A stretch of 64,000 nt of DNA from an uncultured Stenotrophomonas sp. (GCF_913778665.1 NZ_CAJYVQ010000012.1:310001-374000), one strand, 5' to 3'. Positions 28,830 to 41,277 are shown, numbered from the stretch's first letter. Program-made: numbers and translations. The notes: a model not told the origin generated them from the sequence alone.

Positions 28830-28877
28830 TACAATGGGTGTTGCCATCGACAGGGCGCCAGGCGCCCTGTTTCGTTT
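28830..28877 (+). promoter_or_regulatory. secA leader: -10 element followed by attenuator-like hairpin
   Basis: TACAAT (28830-28835) is a strong -10, although the nearest TTGAAA (28803) is 21 nt away. About 15 nt later CAGGGCGCC/GGCGCCCTG (28851-28869) forms a stem followed by TTTCGTTT. The hairpin could end M23 transcripts or attenuate secA transcripts started at this promoter. Confidence 0.45.
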
Positions 28878-28937
28878 GCGACGGACGGATTCCCTGGGGG
28901 AGGCCGGGCGTCGTGTCCATCCAACCCGGTTCCTTCA

Positions 28938-31670
<2,733 letters not shown>

Positions 31671-31678
31671 TCCCGAAG

Positions 31679-31707
31679 AGCCCCGCGAAAGCGGGGCTTT
31701 TCCTTTG
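31679..31707 (+). terminator. Rho-independent terminator of secA
   Basis: AGCCCCGC-GAAA-GCGGGGCT stem followed by TTTTCCTTT. Confidence 0.85.
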
Positions 31708-31771
31708 CGGTGCATGATTCTGGCCGGATCCGCGATTGCGCGGGTCGCCCTGTTCTGGGCATGCTTCCCCC

Positions 31772-32728
31772 ATGCCTTCCCCGATCCGATCGATCCATGT
31801 CGTGGCCGCCGTCATCACCGATGCCCGTGGCCGCGTGCTGCTCAACCGCCGCACCGAGAACCGCGACATGGCGGGCCTGTGGGAATTCCCCGGCGGCAAG
31901 CGCGAATCCGGCGAGACCTCCGAACAGGCGCTGGTGCGTGAACTGCGCGAAGAACTGGGGATCGAGGCCGATGTCGGCGAATGGCTGATGGACGTACCGC
32001 AGCGCTACCCGGACAAGCATCTGACCCTGGAAGTGCGCCATGTGCGCAGCTGGAAGGGCACGCCGCGCGGGCGCGAAGGCCAGGCGATCACCTGGGTGGC
32101 GCCGGACAAGCTGGCCCGCTACTCGATGCCGCCGGCCGACCTGCCAGTGGTGGCCGCGCTGCGCCAGCCCGACCGCTACCTGATCACCCCCGTGCCGGCC
32201 GACGATGCCAGTGCCGTGCAGCGCTGGCATGAGCAGCTGCAGCGCGCGGTAGCGGGCGGCCAGCAGCGCATCCAGCTGCGCCTGCCCACGTCACATCCAC
32301 AGCGGCAGGCCTTGGTCGAGCAGACTCTGCGCGTGCACCGCCGCAGCGGCGTGCAGTGGCTGCTCAACCGCGATATCGAACTGGCGCGTGCGCTGGGCGT
32401 GGGCGTGCACCTGGGCAGCGAACAGCTGCTGGAGCTGCAGCAACGCCCGCTCCCCGAAGGACAACTGGTTGCAGCGTCCTGCCACGACCTGCAACAGCTG
32501 CAGGCCGCACAGCAGCTGGGCTGCGACTTCGCGGTGCTGGGCCCGGTGCAGGCCACCGCCAGCCACCCCGATGCCGCGCCGCTGGGCTGGGATGCCTTTG
32601 CCGCGTTGCGCGCCCAGGTTTCGCTGCCGATCTACGCGCTGGGCGGCATGGTTGCCGGCCACATTGCCGAAGCCCGCCGCCACGGCGGGCAGGGCATCGC
32701 GGCCATCCGCGGGCTGTGGCCGGCGTGA
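31772..32728 (+). CDS. mutT: Nudix hydrolase (MutT) fused to a ThiE-like domain
   Basis: 318 residues. The N-terminal Nudix domain (1-130) has a complete Nudix box at 42-64: G, five residues, E48, then RELREELGI. After LITPVPADD a TIM-barrel ThiE-like domain (about 150-318) contains GVHLGSEQLLEL, AASCHDLQQLQAA, FAVLGPVQATASHP and YALGGMVAGH. MutT removes oxidised 8-oxo-dGTP; the ThiE-like half has no proven role in thiamine synthesis in these fusions. This architecture is known in pseudomonads and relatives, where it also follows secA. Confidence 0.88.
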   Translation: MPSPIRSIHVVAAVITDARGRVLLNRRTENRDMAGLWEFPGGKRESGETSEQALVRELREELGIEADVGEWLMDVPQRYPDKHLTLEVRHVRSWKGTPRGREGQAITWVAPDKLARYSMPPADLPVVAALRQPDRYLITPVPADDASAVQRWHEQLQRAVAGGQQRIQLRLPTSHPQRQALVEQTLRVHRRSGVQWLLNRDIELARALGVGVHLGSEQLLELQQRPLPEGQLVAASCHDLQQLQAAQQLGCDFAVLGPVQATASHPDAAPLGWDAFAALRAQVSLPIYALGGMVAGHIAEARRHGGQGIAAIRGLWPA

Positions 32729-32740
32729 CGCCGCGTCGGT

Positions 32741-32763
32741 CGCCGGGCATGGCCCGGCGCTAG
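32741..32763. repeat. SMAG-type stem-loop
   Basis: CGCCGGGC-AT-GGCCCGGCG followed by CTAG, a decayed CTAC end. It faces the next copy at 32781. Confidence 0.6.
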
Positions 32764-32780
32764 CCTGTGAAATGGAAGCA

Positions 32781-32804
32781 GTAGATCCACGCCATGCGTG
32801 GATG
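32781..32804. repeat. SMAG stem-loop with GTAG head
   Basis: GTAG then ATCCACGC-CAT-GCGTGGAT. It lies between the convergent mutT fusion and the DUF4124-like gene. Confidence 0.7.
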
Positions 32805-32815
32805 GTTGCCCACAA

Positions 32816-33400
32816 TCACAACGTGATCCAGAAACACCCGTACTGCCGCCGCAGCCCCAGCACCGTCGAGGCGCGCGCCACGCTGCCCGGCAACGTCTGC
32901 TCCAGGCGCAGGCCGACCGGATGGCGTGCCATTGGCGGCTCCGGGTCGGAACCCTGCGCAGCAGCGCTCTGATCCTCCTCCGGCGGGACGTCCTGATCCT
33001 GCCGCGGATACACCGGCACCACGTCCACCAGCGGCCGCCGCGCCAGCGATTCCAGCTGGCCGAGAATGCGCTGCGCGCCGGCGTCGGACACCATGCCCCA
33101 CAGATACAGCGAAGACAGCCGATTGACGTCGTTGCTGAGGATGCCGTTGCGCAATGCGTCCACGAGCTCGCTCAACCGGCGCGGGCAACGGGCACCCAGC
33201 GTGTCGCGCGGTGCAGTGTTGCCGGCAGGGGGGGGCTGCGGCAGCCGCGACCGTGCGCCCACGCTGTCGCAGGGACGGTCGGTGTAGACACTCTGGCCCT
33301 GCGCATCGGTGCAGCGGTTCAGGCGCGGGGACTGCGCATGGGCAACAGGGGCCATCGCGCACAGCGGCAACAGCACCAGCAGGAGGGAAACGCGGATCAT
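32816..33400 (-). CDS. Secreted DUF4124-like protein
   Basis: 194 residues with a clear signal peptide (VSLLLVLLPLCAMAPVAHAQ). The mature N-terminus, RLNRCTDAQGQSVYTDRPC, resembles the DUF4124 motif in which a short Cys-containing beta unit reads Y-C-D-G-x-Y-T-D-x-P. A second part (about 80-130) looks helical, and the C-terminal 50 residues contain a Cys before the stop. Function unknown; expected in the periplasm or outer membrane. Downstream of metF by about 40 nt in the same direction, so co-transcription is possible. Confidence 0.6.
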   Translation of the reverse strand: MIRVSLLLVLLPLCAMAPVAHAQSPRLNRCTDAQGQSVYTDRPCDSVGARSRLPQPPPAGNTAPRDTLGARCPRRLSELVDALRNGILSNDVNRLSSLYLWGMVSDAGAQRILGQLESLARRPLVDVVPVYPRQDQDVPPEEDQSAAAQGSDPEPPMARHPVGLRLEQTLPGSVARASTVLGLRRQYGCFWITL

Positions 33401-33440
33401 CCAGAAAGGGTAGCGCCGATCCGGTGCGCATGGCGTGCTT

Positions 33441-34268
33441 TCAGCCTTGCAGCAGTTTCAGGACCGACGTGGTGGGCTTGGCCAGGTTCAAGGTATAGAA
33501 ATGCAGGCCCGGTGCGCCGCCTTCGATCAGGCGCTGGCACAGCCTGGCCACCACTTCAGTGCCGAACGCACGCACCGATTCGGCGTCATCGCCGTAGGCC
33601 TGCATCTTGCGGCTGATCCAGCGCGGAATCTCCGCGCCGCACTGTTCGGAGAAGCGGCGCAGCTGGCTGAAGTTGGCGATCGGCATGATGCCCGGCGTGA
33701 TCGGCACCTGCACACCGAGCCGGCGCACTTCATCGACGAAGTGGAAGTAGGCATCCGGGTTGAAGAAATACTGGGTGATCGCCGCGTCGGCACCGGCATC
33801 GATCTTGGCCTTGAAGTGCTTCAGGTCGGCCAGCGCATCGCTCGCCTGCGGGTGCGTCTCCGGATACGCACCCACTTCGATGTGGAACGCATCGCCATGC
33901 TCGGCGCGGATGAAGGCGATCAGCTCGGCGGCATAGCGCATGTCGCCGGGGAAGCCCATGCCCGAGGGCAGGTCACCGCGCAGTGCGACCAAGCGACGGC
34001 AGCCGATGGCGCGGTACAGCTTGAGCAGCTCGCGGATCTCCTGGCGGGTGCCGCCCACGCACGACAGGTGCGGCGCCGCGTCGAACCCGTGGTGCTGGTT
34101 GAGGTGGCGCACCGTCTCGGAGGTGTAGCTCAGGGTCGAGCCACCGGCACCGAAGGTGCACGACACGTACTGGGGATCGTAGTCCTTCAACTTGGCCGCG
34201 GCACGGTCCAGCTGGCTGCGCTGTTCGTCGGTCTTGGGCGGATAGAACTCGAAGCTGATGGCGGTCAT
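33441..34268 (-). CDS. metF: Methylenetetrahydrofolate reductase
   Basis: 275 residues, typical of bacterial MetF. The start SFEFYPPKT is the conserved N-terminus. SCTFGAGGS, RRLVALRGDLPSG and then AGADAAITQYFF with Asn/Asp contacts to FAD are visible, as is VPITPGIMPI. It makes 5-methyl-THF for methionine synthesis. TATACT about 35 nt upstream of the start could be a -10. With ahcY and metK in the same window it completes much of the methyl cycle, but they are not one operon. Confidence 0.95.
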   Translation of the reverse strand: MTAISFEFYPPKTDEQRSQLDRAAAKLKDYDPQYVSCTFGAGGSTLSYTSETVRHLNQHHGFDAAPHLSCVGGTRQEIRELLKLYRAIGCRRLVALRGDLPSGMGFPGDMRYAAELIAFIRAEHGDAFHIEVGAYPETHPQASDALADLKHFKAKIDAGADAAITQYFFNPDAYFHFVDEVRRLGVQVPITPGIMPIANFSQLRRFSEQCGAEIPRWISRKMQAYGDDAESVRAFGTEVVARLCQRLIEGGAPGLHFYTLNLAKPTTSVLKLLQG

Positions 34269-34471
34269 GGCGCGGGCGGCGGCGGCAGGTGCGAAACAGT
34301 ATATCGCTTCATCAAGATGGATGTTTGTCGGCTGCGTGAAGGAAGGCCGTCCGTGGCACGCGACCGTTCGCCCCGCCGGGCGGCCGCTGCTCCGAAATCG
34401 CAACCGGTACGCCTCGGGCAGGCCCACGCTGCTCCCATCCCGGCAACACCCACCCGACGAAGGAGCAGACG

Positions 34472-35398
34472 ATGAAGATCTTCCTGGCACTCTGGTATGC
34501 AATGAAGGCGCTGGCCCGGCTGGCGATGATCGGCATGGCGATGGCCGTGCTTGGCTCCGGTCCGGCCCATGCGGCGGCGGCCTCAGGCACCGGCAAGGTG
34601 CAGGTCGAGGTGGTCGGCAAGGGCCGCCCGCTGCTGATGATCCCCGGCCTCAACAGCAGCGCCGAGGTCTGGCGCGAGACCTGCCTGGCGCTGGAGAACG
34701 TGCAGTGCCACCTGGTGCAGCTGCCGGGCTTTGCCGGCGCAGCGCCCGCCGATCCGCGCCCGGCCGAGTTCCTGCCGGCGGTGCGCGGCCAGTTGCTGGC
34801 CTACCTGCACGACCAGCACCTGGGCCCGGTGGTGGTGATCGGCCACAGCCTCGGCGGCCTGCTGGGCCTGCAGATGGCGCAGGCCGAGCCGAAGGCGGTC
34901 AGCGCGCTGGTGGTGGTTGACGCATTGCCGTTCCTGCCGGCGGCACGCGACCCGAACGCCACCGCAGGCAGCGCGCGGCCAATGGCCGACCAGCTGCGCA
35001 AGGGCATGCTCGCCGCCGATGCCGCGCAGTGGCAGGCGCAGCTGAAAGCCGGCCTGCCGGGCATGACCCGTGATCCGCAGCGCCAGGCCGAGCTGGGCCG
35101 CTGGGGCGAGGGCAGTGACCGCCAGACCACTGCCGACGCCATGCACGGGGTGATGACCACCGACCTGCGTGACAGCATCGCCTCCGTCAGCGCACCGACG
35201 CTGGTACTGGGCAGCTGGGCCGGTTACCAGCCGATGGGCGGTACCGAAGAAAGCACCCGCGCGGTGTTCCAGGCGCAGTACGCGAAACTGCAGGGCGTGC
35301 AGATCGCGATGAGCGCGCAGGGGTTCCACTTCCTGATGTGGGATGATCCGCGCTGGCTGCAGCAGCAGGTGCAGCGTTTCCTCGCCACGCACCCCTGA
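34472..35398 (+). CDS. Exported alpha/beta hydrolase
   Basis: 308 residues with an N-terminal signal peptide (LGSGPAHAAAASG region). Alpha/beta-hydrolase fold with the oxyanion segment LLMIPGLNSSAEVW, nucleophile elbow GHSLGGLLG (Ser about 129), an Asp candidate in the APTLVLGSWAG region, and a His near the end (AQGFHFLMWDDP). Substrate unknown; the family includes esterases and lipases. GAAGGAG precedes the ATG. The two-component genes follow after 36 nt, so it may be part of their operon or a target. Confidence 0.75.
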   Translation: MKIFLALWYAMKALARLAMIGMAMAVLGSGPAHAAAASGTGKVQVEVVGKGRPLLMIPGLNSSAEVWRETCLALENVQCHLVQLPGFAGAAPADPRPAEFLPAVRGQLLAYLHDQHLGPVVVIGHSLGGLLGLQMAQAEPKAVSALVVVDALPFLPAARDPNATAGSARPMADQLRKGMLAADAAQWQAQLKAGLPGMTRDPQRQAELGRWGEGSDRQTTADAMHGVMTTDLRDSIASVSAPTLVLGSWAGYQPMGGTEESTRAVFQAQYAKLQGVQIAMSAQGFHFLMWDDPRWLQQQVQRFLATHP

Positions 35399-35434
35399 CC
35401 CTTGTCTGCCCTCCTGCCACCGCCGAGAGTCCGC

Positions 35435-36484
35435 ATGGACGCCACCACCTCATCCCGCCGCTTCTGGACGCTCAATGCGCTGGCCTGGGCCGGCTACGCG
35501 ATGTACGGGCTGTGGGCAGGGATGCGGATCGGCGGCGGCGTGGTGTTCAGCGGCATCGTGCTGATCACCGTCAGCGTAGCCGCCTGCCTGTGGATGTGCA
35601 GCGGCATGCTGCGCGCGGTGGCACTGCGCCAGCGCTGGTGGGAGGGGAGCCTGGGCAGCCTGGTGTTGAAACTGGCCGCCGGTGTGGTGGCCGGCGCCAG
35701 CGTCGCGCAGGTGGCAACTGCCGCGCTGCTGCTACCGGCGCTGGCACTGGGCTGGGTGCAGCTGCCCGGCGGCCACGCGGATTACCGGTGGTCTTCGCTG
35801 CTGGTGTACTGGATGAACACCGCGCTGTTCCTGCTGATGTGGACCGGACTGTGGGCCGGCCTGCATGGCCTGCGCCGGGCCCGCCACAGTGAGTTGGCGC
35901 GCCTGCGCGCCGAAGCCGAACGCAGCGCGCTGGAACGCGATGCACTGCGCGCACGGCTCAATCCGCACTTCGTGTTCAACGCGCTGAACAACCTGCGCGC
36001 GCTGATCCTGGAAGACCCCGAGCGCGCCCGCGACATGGTCACGCGCCTGTCGCGCACGCTGCGCCAAGCGCTGGCGCACAACCGCAGCGAGCAGGTCACG
36101 CTGGCCGAAGAACTGGCGGTGGTGGACGACTATCTGGCGATCGAAGCCATCCACTTCGAGCAGCGCCTGCAGGTAGCTCGGCGCATCGATGCTGACGCCC
36201 TGCAGGCGCAGTTGCCGGCGATGGTCCTGCAGCTGCTGGTGGAGAATGCGATCAAGCACGGCATTGCCAGCCGCCCCGGTGGTGGCGAGGTGCAGATCCA
36301 GGTCACGCTGGACAGCGATGTCTTGCGACTGCAGGTGGACAACCCGCTGGGCAACGCCAGCGAGCCTGCCGACGGGCATGGCGTCGGCCTGGCCTATCTG
36401 CGTGCGCAGCTCGGTTCGCGTGGCCGTTTCACCCTGCAGCCGATCGGCGACCGCATGCAGGCCCTTCTGGAGATTCCGCAATGA
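35435..36484 (+). CDS. LytS/YehU-type sensor histidine kinase
   Basis: 349 residues. The N-terminal 150 residues have four hydrophobic segments. A short coiled coil leads to the His_kinase domain with LNPHFVFNALNNLR (phospho-His about 178), then the HATPase region LQLLVENAIKHGI (N box) and GHGVGLAYLRAQL (G box). Such kinases pair with LytTR regulators, here encoded next with a 4-nt overlap. The ligand sensed is unknown. I chose ATG 35435; a TTG at 35402 is in frame but has weaker support. Confidence 0.85.
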   Translation: MDATTSSRRFWTLNALAWAGYAMYGLWAGMRIGGGVVFSGIVLITVSVAACLWMCSGMLRAVALRQRWWEGSLGSLVLKLAAGVVAGASVAQVATAALLLPALALGWVQLPGGHADYRWSSLLVYWMNTALFLLMWTGLWAGLHGLRRARHSELARLRAEAERSALERDALRARLNPHFVFNALNNLRALILEDPERARDMVTRLSRTLRQALAHNRSEQVTLAEELAVVDDYLAIEAIHFEQRLQVARRIDADALQAQLPAMVLQLLVENAIKHGIASRPGGGEVQIQVTLDSDVLRLQVDNPLGNASEPADGHGVGLAYLRAQLGSRGRFTLQPIGDRMQALLEIPQ

Positions 36485-37212
36485 GTGGCGTACTGCGTGT
36501 GCTGATTGTCGATGACGCCCGGCTGGCGCGGCAGGAGCTGCGTACGCTGTTGACGGCGCTGCCATGGGTGCAGTGCGTGGGTGAGGCCGACGATGTGCCT
36601 GCCGCGCGCGAGGCGATCGCCACGCTGGCGCCGGACCTGGTGCTGCTGGACGTGCAGATGCCTTCCGGCAGTGGTTTCGATGTGCTGGACGGCCTGGAAA
36701 CGGTGCCGGCGGTGGTGTTCGTCACTGCCTACGATACCTACGCCGTGCGCGCGTTCCAGGCCAATGCGCTGGATTATCTGGTGAAGCCTGTCGAGGCGCC
36801 ACGCTTGCTGGAGGCGCTGGAGCGGGCGCGCCAGCGCGAGGCCGTGCAGGCCGAAGCGCCGCAGTCACGCAGTACGCTGGCCGCGCAGGACCAGGTGTTC
36901 GTGCGTGAGGGCGAACACTGCTGGTTCGTCGCGGTCTCCGAGATCCGCCGGCTGGTGGTGGATGGCAACTACACGCGGCTGTGGTTCCGCGACCAGAACG
37001 CCCTGCTGACCCGCAGCCTGAGCGCGCTGGAAGCACGCCTGCCGCAGGATCTGTTCTTCCGTGCCAACCGCAATACCCTGGTCAACCTGCGCCGCATCCG
37101 TGGCGTGACGCCCAGCATCGGCGATGGGTACGACCTGATGCTGGACGACGGCAGCGAGGTGGAGGTGTCGCGGCGGCAGGCGCGGGAACTGCGCGAGCGG
37201 ATGGCGTTGTAG
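36481..37212 (+). CDS. LytTR-family response regulator
   Basis: 243 residues. Receiver domain 1-120 with the acidic pair VDDARLARQEL (11-12), phospho-acceptor Asp57 in LVLLDVQMP and conserved Lys in DYLVKPVEAP. The C-terminal LytTR DNA-binding domain (about 140-243) has FVREGEHCWFVAVSEIRRL and FFRANRNTLVNLRRI. It overlaps the histidine-kinase gene by 4 nt, the usual two-component arrangement. Targets are unknown; the AlgR and YehT families are the closest types. Confidence 0.88.
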   Translation: MSGVLRVLIVDDARLARQELRTLLTALPWVQCVGEADDVPAAREAIATLAPDLVLLDVQMPSGSGFDVLDGLETVPAVVFVTAYDTYAVRAFQANALDYLVKPVEAPRLLEALERARQREAVQAEAPQSRSTLAAQDQVFVREGEHCWFVAVSEIRRLVVDGNYTRLWFRDQNALLTRSLSALEARLPQDLFFRANRNTLVNLRRIRGVTPSIGDGYDLMLDDGSEVEVSRRQARELRERMAL

Positions 37213-37262
37213 GGGCGGCCAGCGGTTACCCTGTGCGGTGGAATCCCTGATCACGCCCTGCC

Positions 37263-37820
37263 ATGTCCATCGTCCTCACCGACTTCGCCCGCCCCCGCCT
37301 GTTCCCGCGCGTGCCGCGTGGCAACACCATCCAGGACTGCACCGCCGAGCAGTTCGAGGCCCACCTCAATGCGCATGCGCCGCTGAAGGTGCTCGATGGC
37401 TACGGGCCGTTCTGCAAGCTGTTCGTCTATGAGAACTGGACCAGCACGCGCTGCCTGACCGTACCGATCACCGAGACCAACCGCCATCAGCTGCGCAGTG
37501 GCTACGAGGCGCGTAATCGTGACGAACTGCCGGTGCTGGTGCGCTGGTTCGAAGGCGTGGAGTCCCCGCGTGCGAACTATCTGGTGGTGATCCTGTACAG
37601 CGCCGAGCAGCTGGCGAAGGAAGGTTCACCGATCGAGGCCGATTGGGGCATTGTCGGCTGCATCTACACCGCGGAACCGGAAGAGGTGCCGATGGCGCCG
37701 ATCACGATGATGCGCAACGCACTGGGCGTGGAGGAGGGTGGGTCCGGCGTGCCGCTGGATCGCGAGGCTTACCGGCGCTCGGTGGCGTTCTGGGAGAACA
37801 ACGCCAACTGGCGGCCCTGA
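37263..37820 (+). CDS. DUF3228 family protein
   Basis: 185 residues, cytoplasmic, no signal peptide. It matches DUF3228 in memory by the run IQDCTAEQFEAHLN, GPFCKLFVYENWT, then APITMMRNALGVEEGGSG and the C-terminal YRRSVAFWENNANWRP. Function unknown. Separated from the response-regulator gene by 50 nt in the same direction, so it may share its transcript. Confidence 0.7.
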   Translation: MSIVLTDFARPRLFPRVPRGNTIQDCTAEQFEAHLNAHAPLKVLDGYGPFCKLFVYENWTSTRCLTVPITETNRHQLRSGYEARNRDELPVLVRWFEGVESPRANYLVVILYSAEQLAKEGSPIEADWGIVGCIYTAEPEEVPMAPITMMRNALGVEEGGSGVPLDREAYRRSVAFWENNANWRP

Positions 37821-37910
37821 GCCCACGCTGTGGCCGGACAGCCGGCATGCGAAGAGGGTAACGGCAGTGGAGCGCTACCATGGCGGTGAATCAACGCAGG
37901 GAGCACAGGG

Positions 37911-38543
37911 ATGGATGTTCGACATTGGAGGCTGTTCGCGTGGGTCGCCGCAGGCCTGCTGGCCGCATGTGAAAGCTCGGCAGCAAAGTACGATGCAGGC
38001 GCAGCCTGTGGGTCCCTGTCCGACGTGACGCAGATCCGCGACGCGGGCGTGGGTTCACTGCAGGCGCAGGCAACCTCGGGGCGTTGCACGTTCCATGTGG
38101 AAGCGGATGACGCAGCAGCGCTTTCGCGTCAGCAGTCGTTGCTGCAGAGCGTGTCGGCGATCGCCTGTGCTGCGCCAGCCACCACCCGGCCTTCGCAAGG
38201 GGCTGCGGGCTTCGACCTGCAGATGCCTGCGCGTTGCCCGCTTTCCTCCAGCACGCCGTTGATTGCCCGGGAAGGAGGCTGGCACCAGCGGCGGCTCTCG
38301 TCGGTCCCGATGTATCCTGCGGCCGCCATGCGCGAGGCCCAGCAGGGTGGCGTCGAGCTGATGCTGCTGCTGGATGCACAGGGCAAGACCCAGGCGATCA
38401 TTCTGTCGCGATCCAGTGGGTACCCACTGCTCGATGCGGCGGCGCTCAAGCACGCGCGCGACTGGCGCTATGAGCGTGAAGCGGCGGGCAAGGCGCCAAA
38501 CATGAGCCTGATACGCGGAACGGTCACGTTCAAGCTCAACTAG
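37911..38543 (+). CDS. Lipoprotein with TonB C-terminal domain
   Basis: 210 residues. The N-terminus has a lipoprotein-like signal (LFAWVAAGLLAAC). The last 80 residues are a TonB C-terminal domain: RRLSSVPMYPAAAMREAQQGGVELMLLLDAQGK, and SSGYPLLDAAALKHARDWRY. There is no Pro-rich spacer and no long N-terminal helix as in classical TonB, so it is not a complete energy transducer. A middle section with four Cys may be a separate domain. RBS GGGAGCACAGGG precedes the ATG. Confidence 0.75.
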   Translation: MDVRHWRLFAWVAAGLLAACESSAAKYDAGAACGSLSDVTQIRDAGVGSLQAQATSGRCTFHVEADDAAALSRQQSLLQSVSAIACAAPATTRPSQGAAGFDLQMPARCPLSSSTPLIAREGGWHQRRLSSVPMYPAAAMREAQQGGVELMLLLDAQGKTQAIILSRSSGYPLLDAAALKHARDWRYEREAAGKAPNMSLIRGTVTFKLN

Positions 38544-39043
38544 GGCATCTGCAGGGCGGGCTCGGCCTTCCACTCCCACCAGCGGTAGTGGTACTCGCGC
38601 TCGGTCGCACTCCATGGCTGCGCGCAGCAGGTGCACGTCAGCCGGTAGCATTCGCCCCAGCCGTCCTCCGCTTCGCCCCGTGCACGCAGCTGCACGTGAC
38701 CTTGTTCCAGCAGCGGCTCGGGGCTGAAGAACACATAGGAAGGGTAGAGCGCACACAGGCAGCCTTCGCGCGCCTGCCAGTAGCGCAGCCGTTGCAGGGC
38801 CGCCTTGAGGTGAGCCTGGTTGCTGATCAGCATGCCGCCAAGGGCGACGCCCTGGCAGCTGCGTTCAATCGTATTCACATGCGCGCTCAACGCCTCCAGG
38901 GATGCGGGAGTGAACAATCGGGCGACGTTGCGTGCGGCATCGGTGATGCGCGTGGCGTCGCGCGACAGCAGGTCCTGCAGCAGCACATCGGCCTGTGCAT
39001 CGTCGAGCCGGGGAATCGGCGCAGCGGACCACGGCCAGCGCAT
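38540..39043 (-). CDS. Cys-rich hypothetical protein
   Basis: 167 residues from ATG 39043, which shares one base with the ybaK stop. The N-terminal half is helical (DDAQADVLLQDLLSRDATRI, ARNVARLFTPASLEALSAHV). The C-terminal half has cysteines in CLCALY and CYRLTCTCCAQPW, with aromatic-rich ends (REYHYRWWEWK), suggesting a metal-binding site. I recognise no family. Tight coupling to ybaK suggests co-translation but not necessarily a common function. Confidence 0.6.
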   Translation of the reverse strand: MRWPWSAAPIPRLDDAQADVLLQDLLSRDATRITDAARNVARLFTPASLEALSAHVNTIERSCQGVALGGMLISNQAHLKAALQRLRYWQAREGCLCALYPSYVFFSPEPLLEQGHVQLRARGEAEDGWGECYRLTCTCCAQPWSATEREYHYRWWEWKAEPALQMP

Positions 39044-39516
39044 CAACGTGCCTTGCCGATCGCGGCGTAGTGGCCGGCGGTCAGCCGTAGCAGGTCGGCC
39101 GGTGCCAGTTCCACTTCCAGGCCACGGCGTCCGGCGCTGACATGCAGCGCGGGCAGCGCTTCGGCACTGGCATCCAGGAACGTGCGCAGGCGCTTCTTCT
39201 GCCCCAGTGGGCTGATGCCGCCGACCAGGTAGCCGGTCGCGCGCTGCGCGGCGTCGGCGGCAGCCATCTCGCACTTCTTGCAGCCGGCGGCTTCGGCCAA
39301 GGACTTCAGGTCCAGCTGGCCGGCCACCGGCACGATCGCCACCAGCAGTTCGTGTGCCTCGGTGCTGGCCAGGAGGGTCTTGAACACCTGGGCCGGGTCG
39401 AGGCCGAGCTTGTCGACAGCTTCGCCGCCATATGATTCGGCGTGGGCGTCGTGCACATAGCTGCGCACGGTATGGGCGATCTTCTCGCGCTTGAGGAGGT
39501 TGATGGCCGGGGTCAT
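39043..39516 (-). CDS. ybaK: Cys-tRNA(Pro) deacylase
   Basis: 157 residues. The YbaK/EbsC editing domain is clear: DPAQVFKTLLA, VAIVPVAGQLDLKSLAEAAGCKK, and GGISPLGQKKRLRTFLDASA with the Lys-rich catalytic loop. It hydrolyses mischarged Cys-tRNA(Pro) made by prolyl-tRNA synthetase. ATG 39516 gives the expected N-terminus MTPAINLLKREKI. The Cys-rich downstream gene starts on the last base of its stop codon. Confidence 0.9.
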   Translation of the reverse strand: MTPAINLLKREKIAHTVRSYVHDAHAESYGGEAVDKLGLDPAQVFKTLLASTEAHELLVAIVPVAGQLDLKSLAEAAGCKKCEMAAADAAQRATGYLVGGISPLGQKKRLRTFLDASAEALPALHVSAGRRGLEVELAPADLLRLTAGHYAAIGKAR

Positions 39517-39601
39517 GGCTGCATCGTAGCGCGTGTGGAACGCGTTGCCTTGACCGAGGCTACTGCGGTTGGATGCGCGATGCGCGGCGGCACGCCAACG
39601 T

Positions 39602-39629
39602 AGAACGGGCGCCCGAAGGCGCCCGTTCT
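39602..39629. terminator. Perfect 12-bp hairpin downstream of ahcY
   Basis: AGAACGGGCGCC-CGAA-GGCGCCCGTTCT. Very stable, but without a clear T-run on the minus strand; it probably ends the ahcY transcript. Confidence 0.65.
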
Positions 39630-39645
39630 GTCCGCATCCGTTGCT

Positions 39646-39684
39646 GGGACCAGAGCCCTTTCCTGCGGAAAGGGATCCGACCCC
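39646..39684. repeat. Inverted repeat of the GGTCGGATCC family, copy 3
   Basis: Left arm GGGACCAGAGCCCTTTCC and right arm GGAAAGGGATCCGACCCC around a TGC centre, just downstream of ahcY. Confidence 0.65.
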
Positions 39685-39694
39685 GGGCACGGCA

Positions 39695-41140
<1,446 letters not shown>

Positions 41141-41183
41141 TCGTGTGCTCCGGTTGTGGACGAGCGGGTGCTCGCATCTAGCC

Positions 41184-41257
41184 GGGCGCCGTTGTTACAA
41201 AGCCACCTTACCGAGCCTGGCCGGGCCTCGTGGGATCCGGTCGCAGCGCCCCTCGGC
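41184..41257 (-). promoter_or_regulatory. SAH (S-adenosylhomocysteine) riboswitch
   Basis: Read on the minus strand, the conserved pieces occur in order: CCGAGGGGCGCTGCGACC, then CCAGGCTCGG, then CAACGGCGCCC. CCGAG pairs with CTCGG (P1), and GGGCGC can pair with GCGCCC as the pseudoknot, as in the published SAH-element consensus. SAH binding turns the downstream ahcY gene on. Confidence 0.9.
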
Positions 41258-41271
41258 AGGGGATAACCCCC

Positions 41272-41277
41272 ATTATA
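41272..41277 (-). promoter_or_regulatory. ahcY promoter -10 element
   Basis: Perfect TATAAT on the minus strand, placed so that transcription would start just before a GGGG-TTAT-CCCC hairpin and the SAH riboswitch. The -35 is poor. Confidence 0.6.

Noticed and set aside
34269-34471. SahR- or MetR-type operator upstream of metF
   Set aside because: CATC-AA-GATG is present but the palindrome does not extend beyond 4 bp on each side, too weak to call.
37911-38543. Full TonB energy transducer
   Set aside because: Only the C-terminal domain is present; the signal looks like a lipoprotein signal and there is no Pro-rich spacer.
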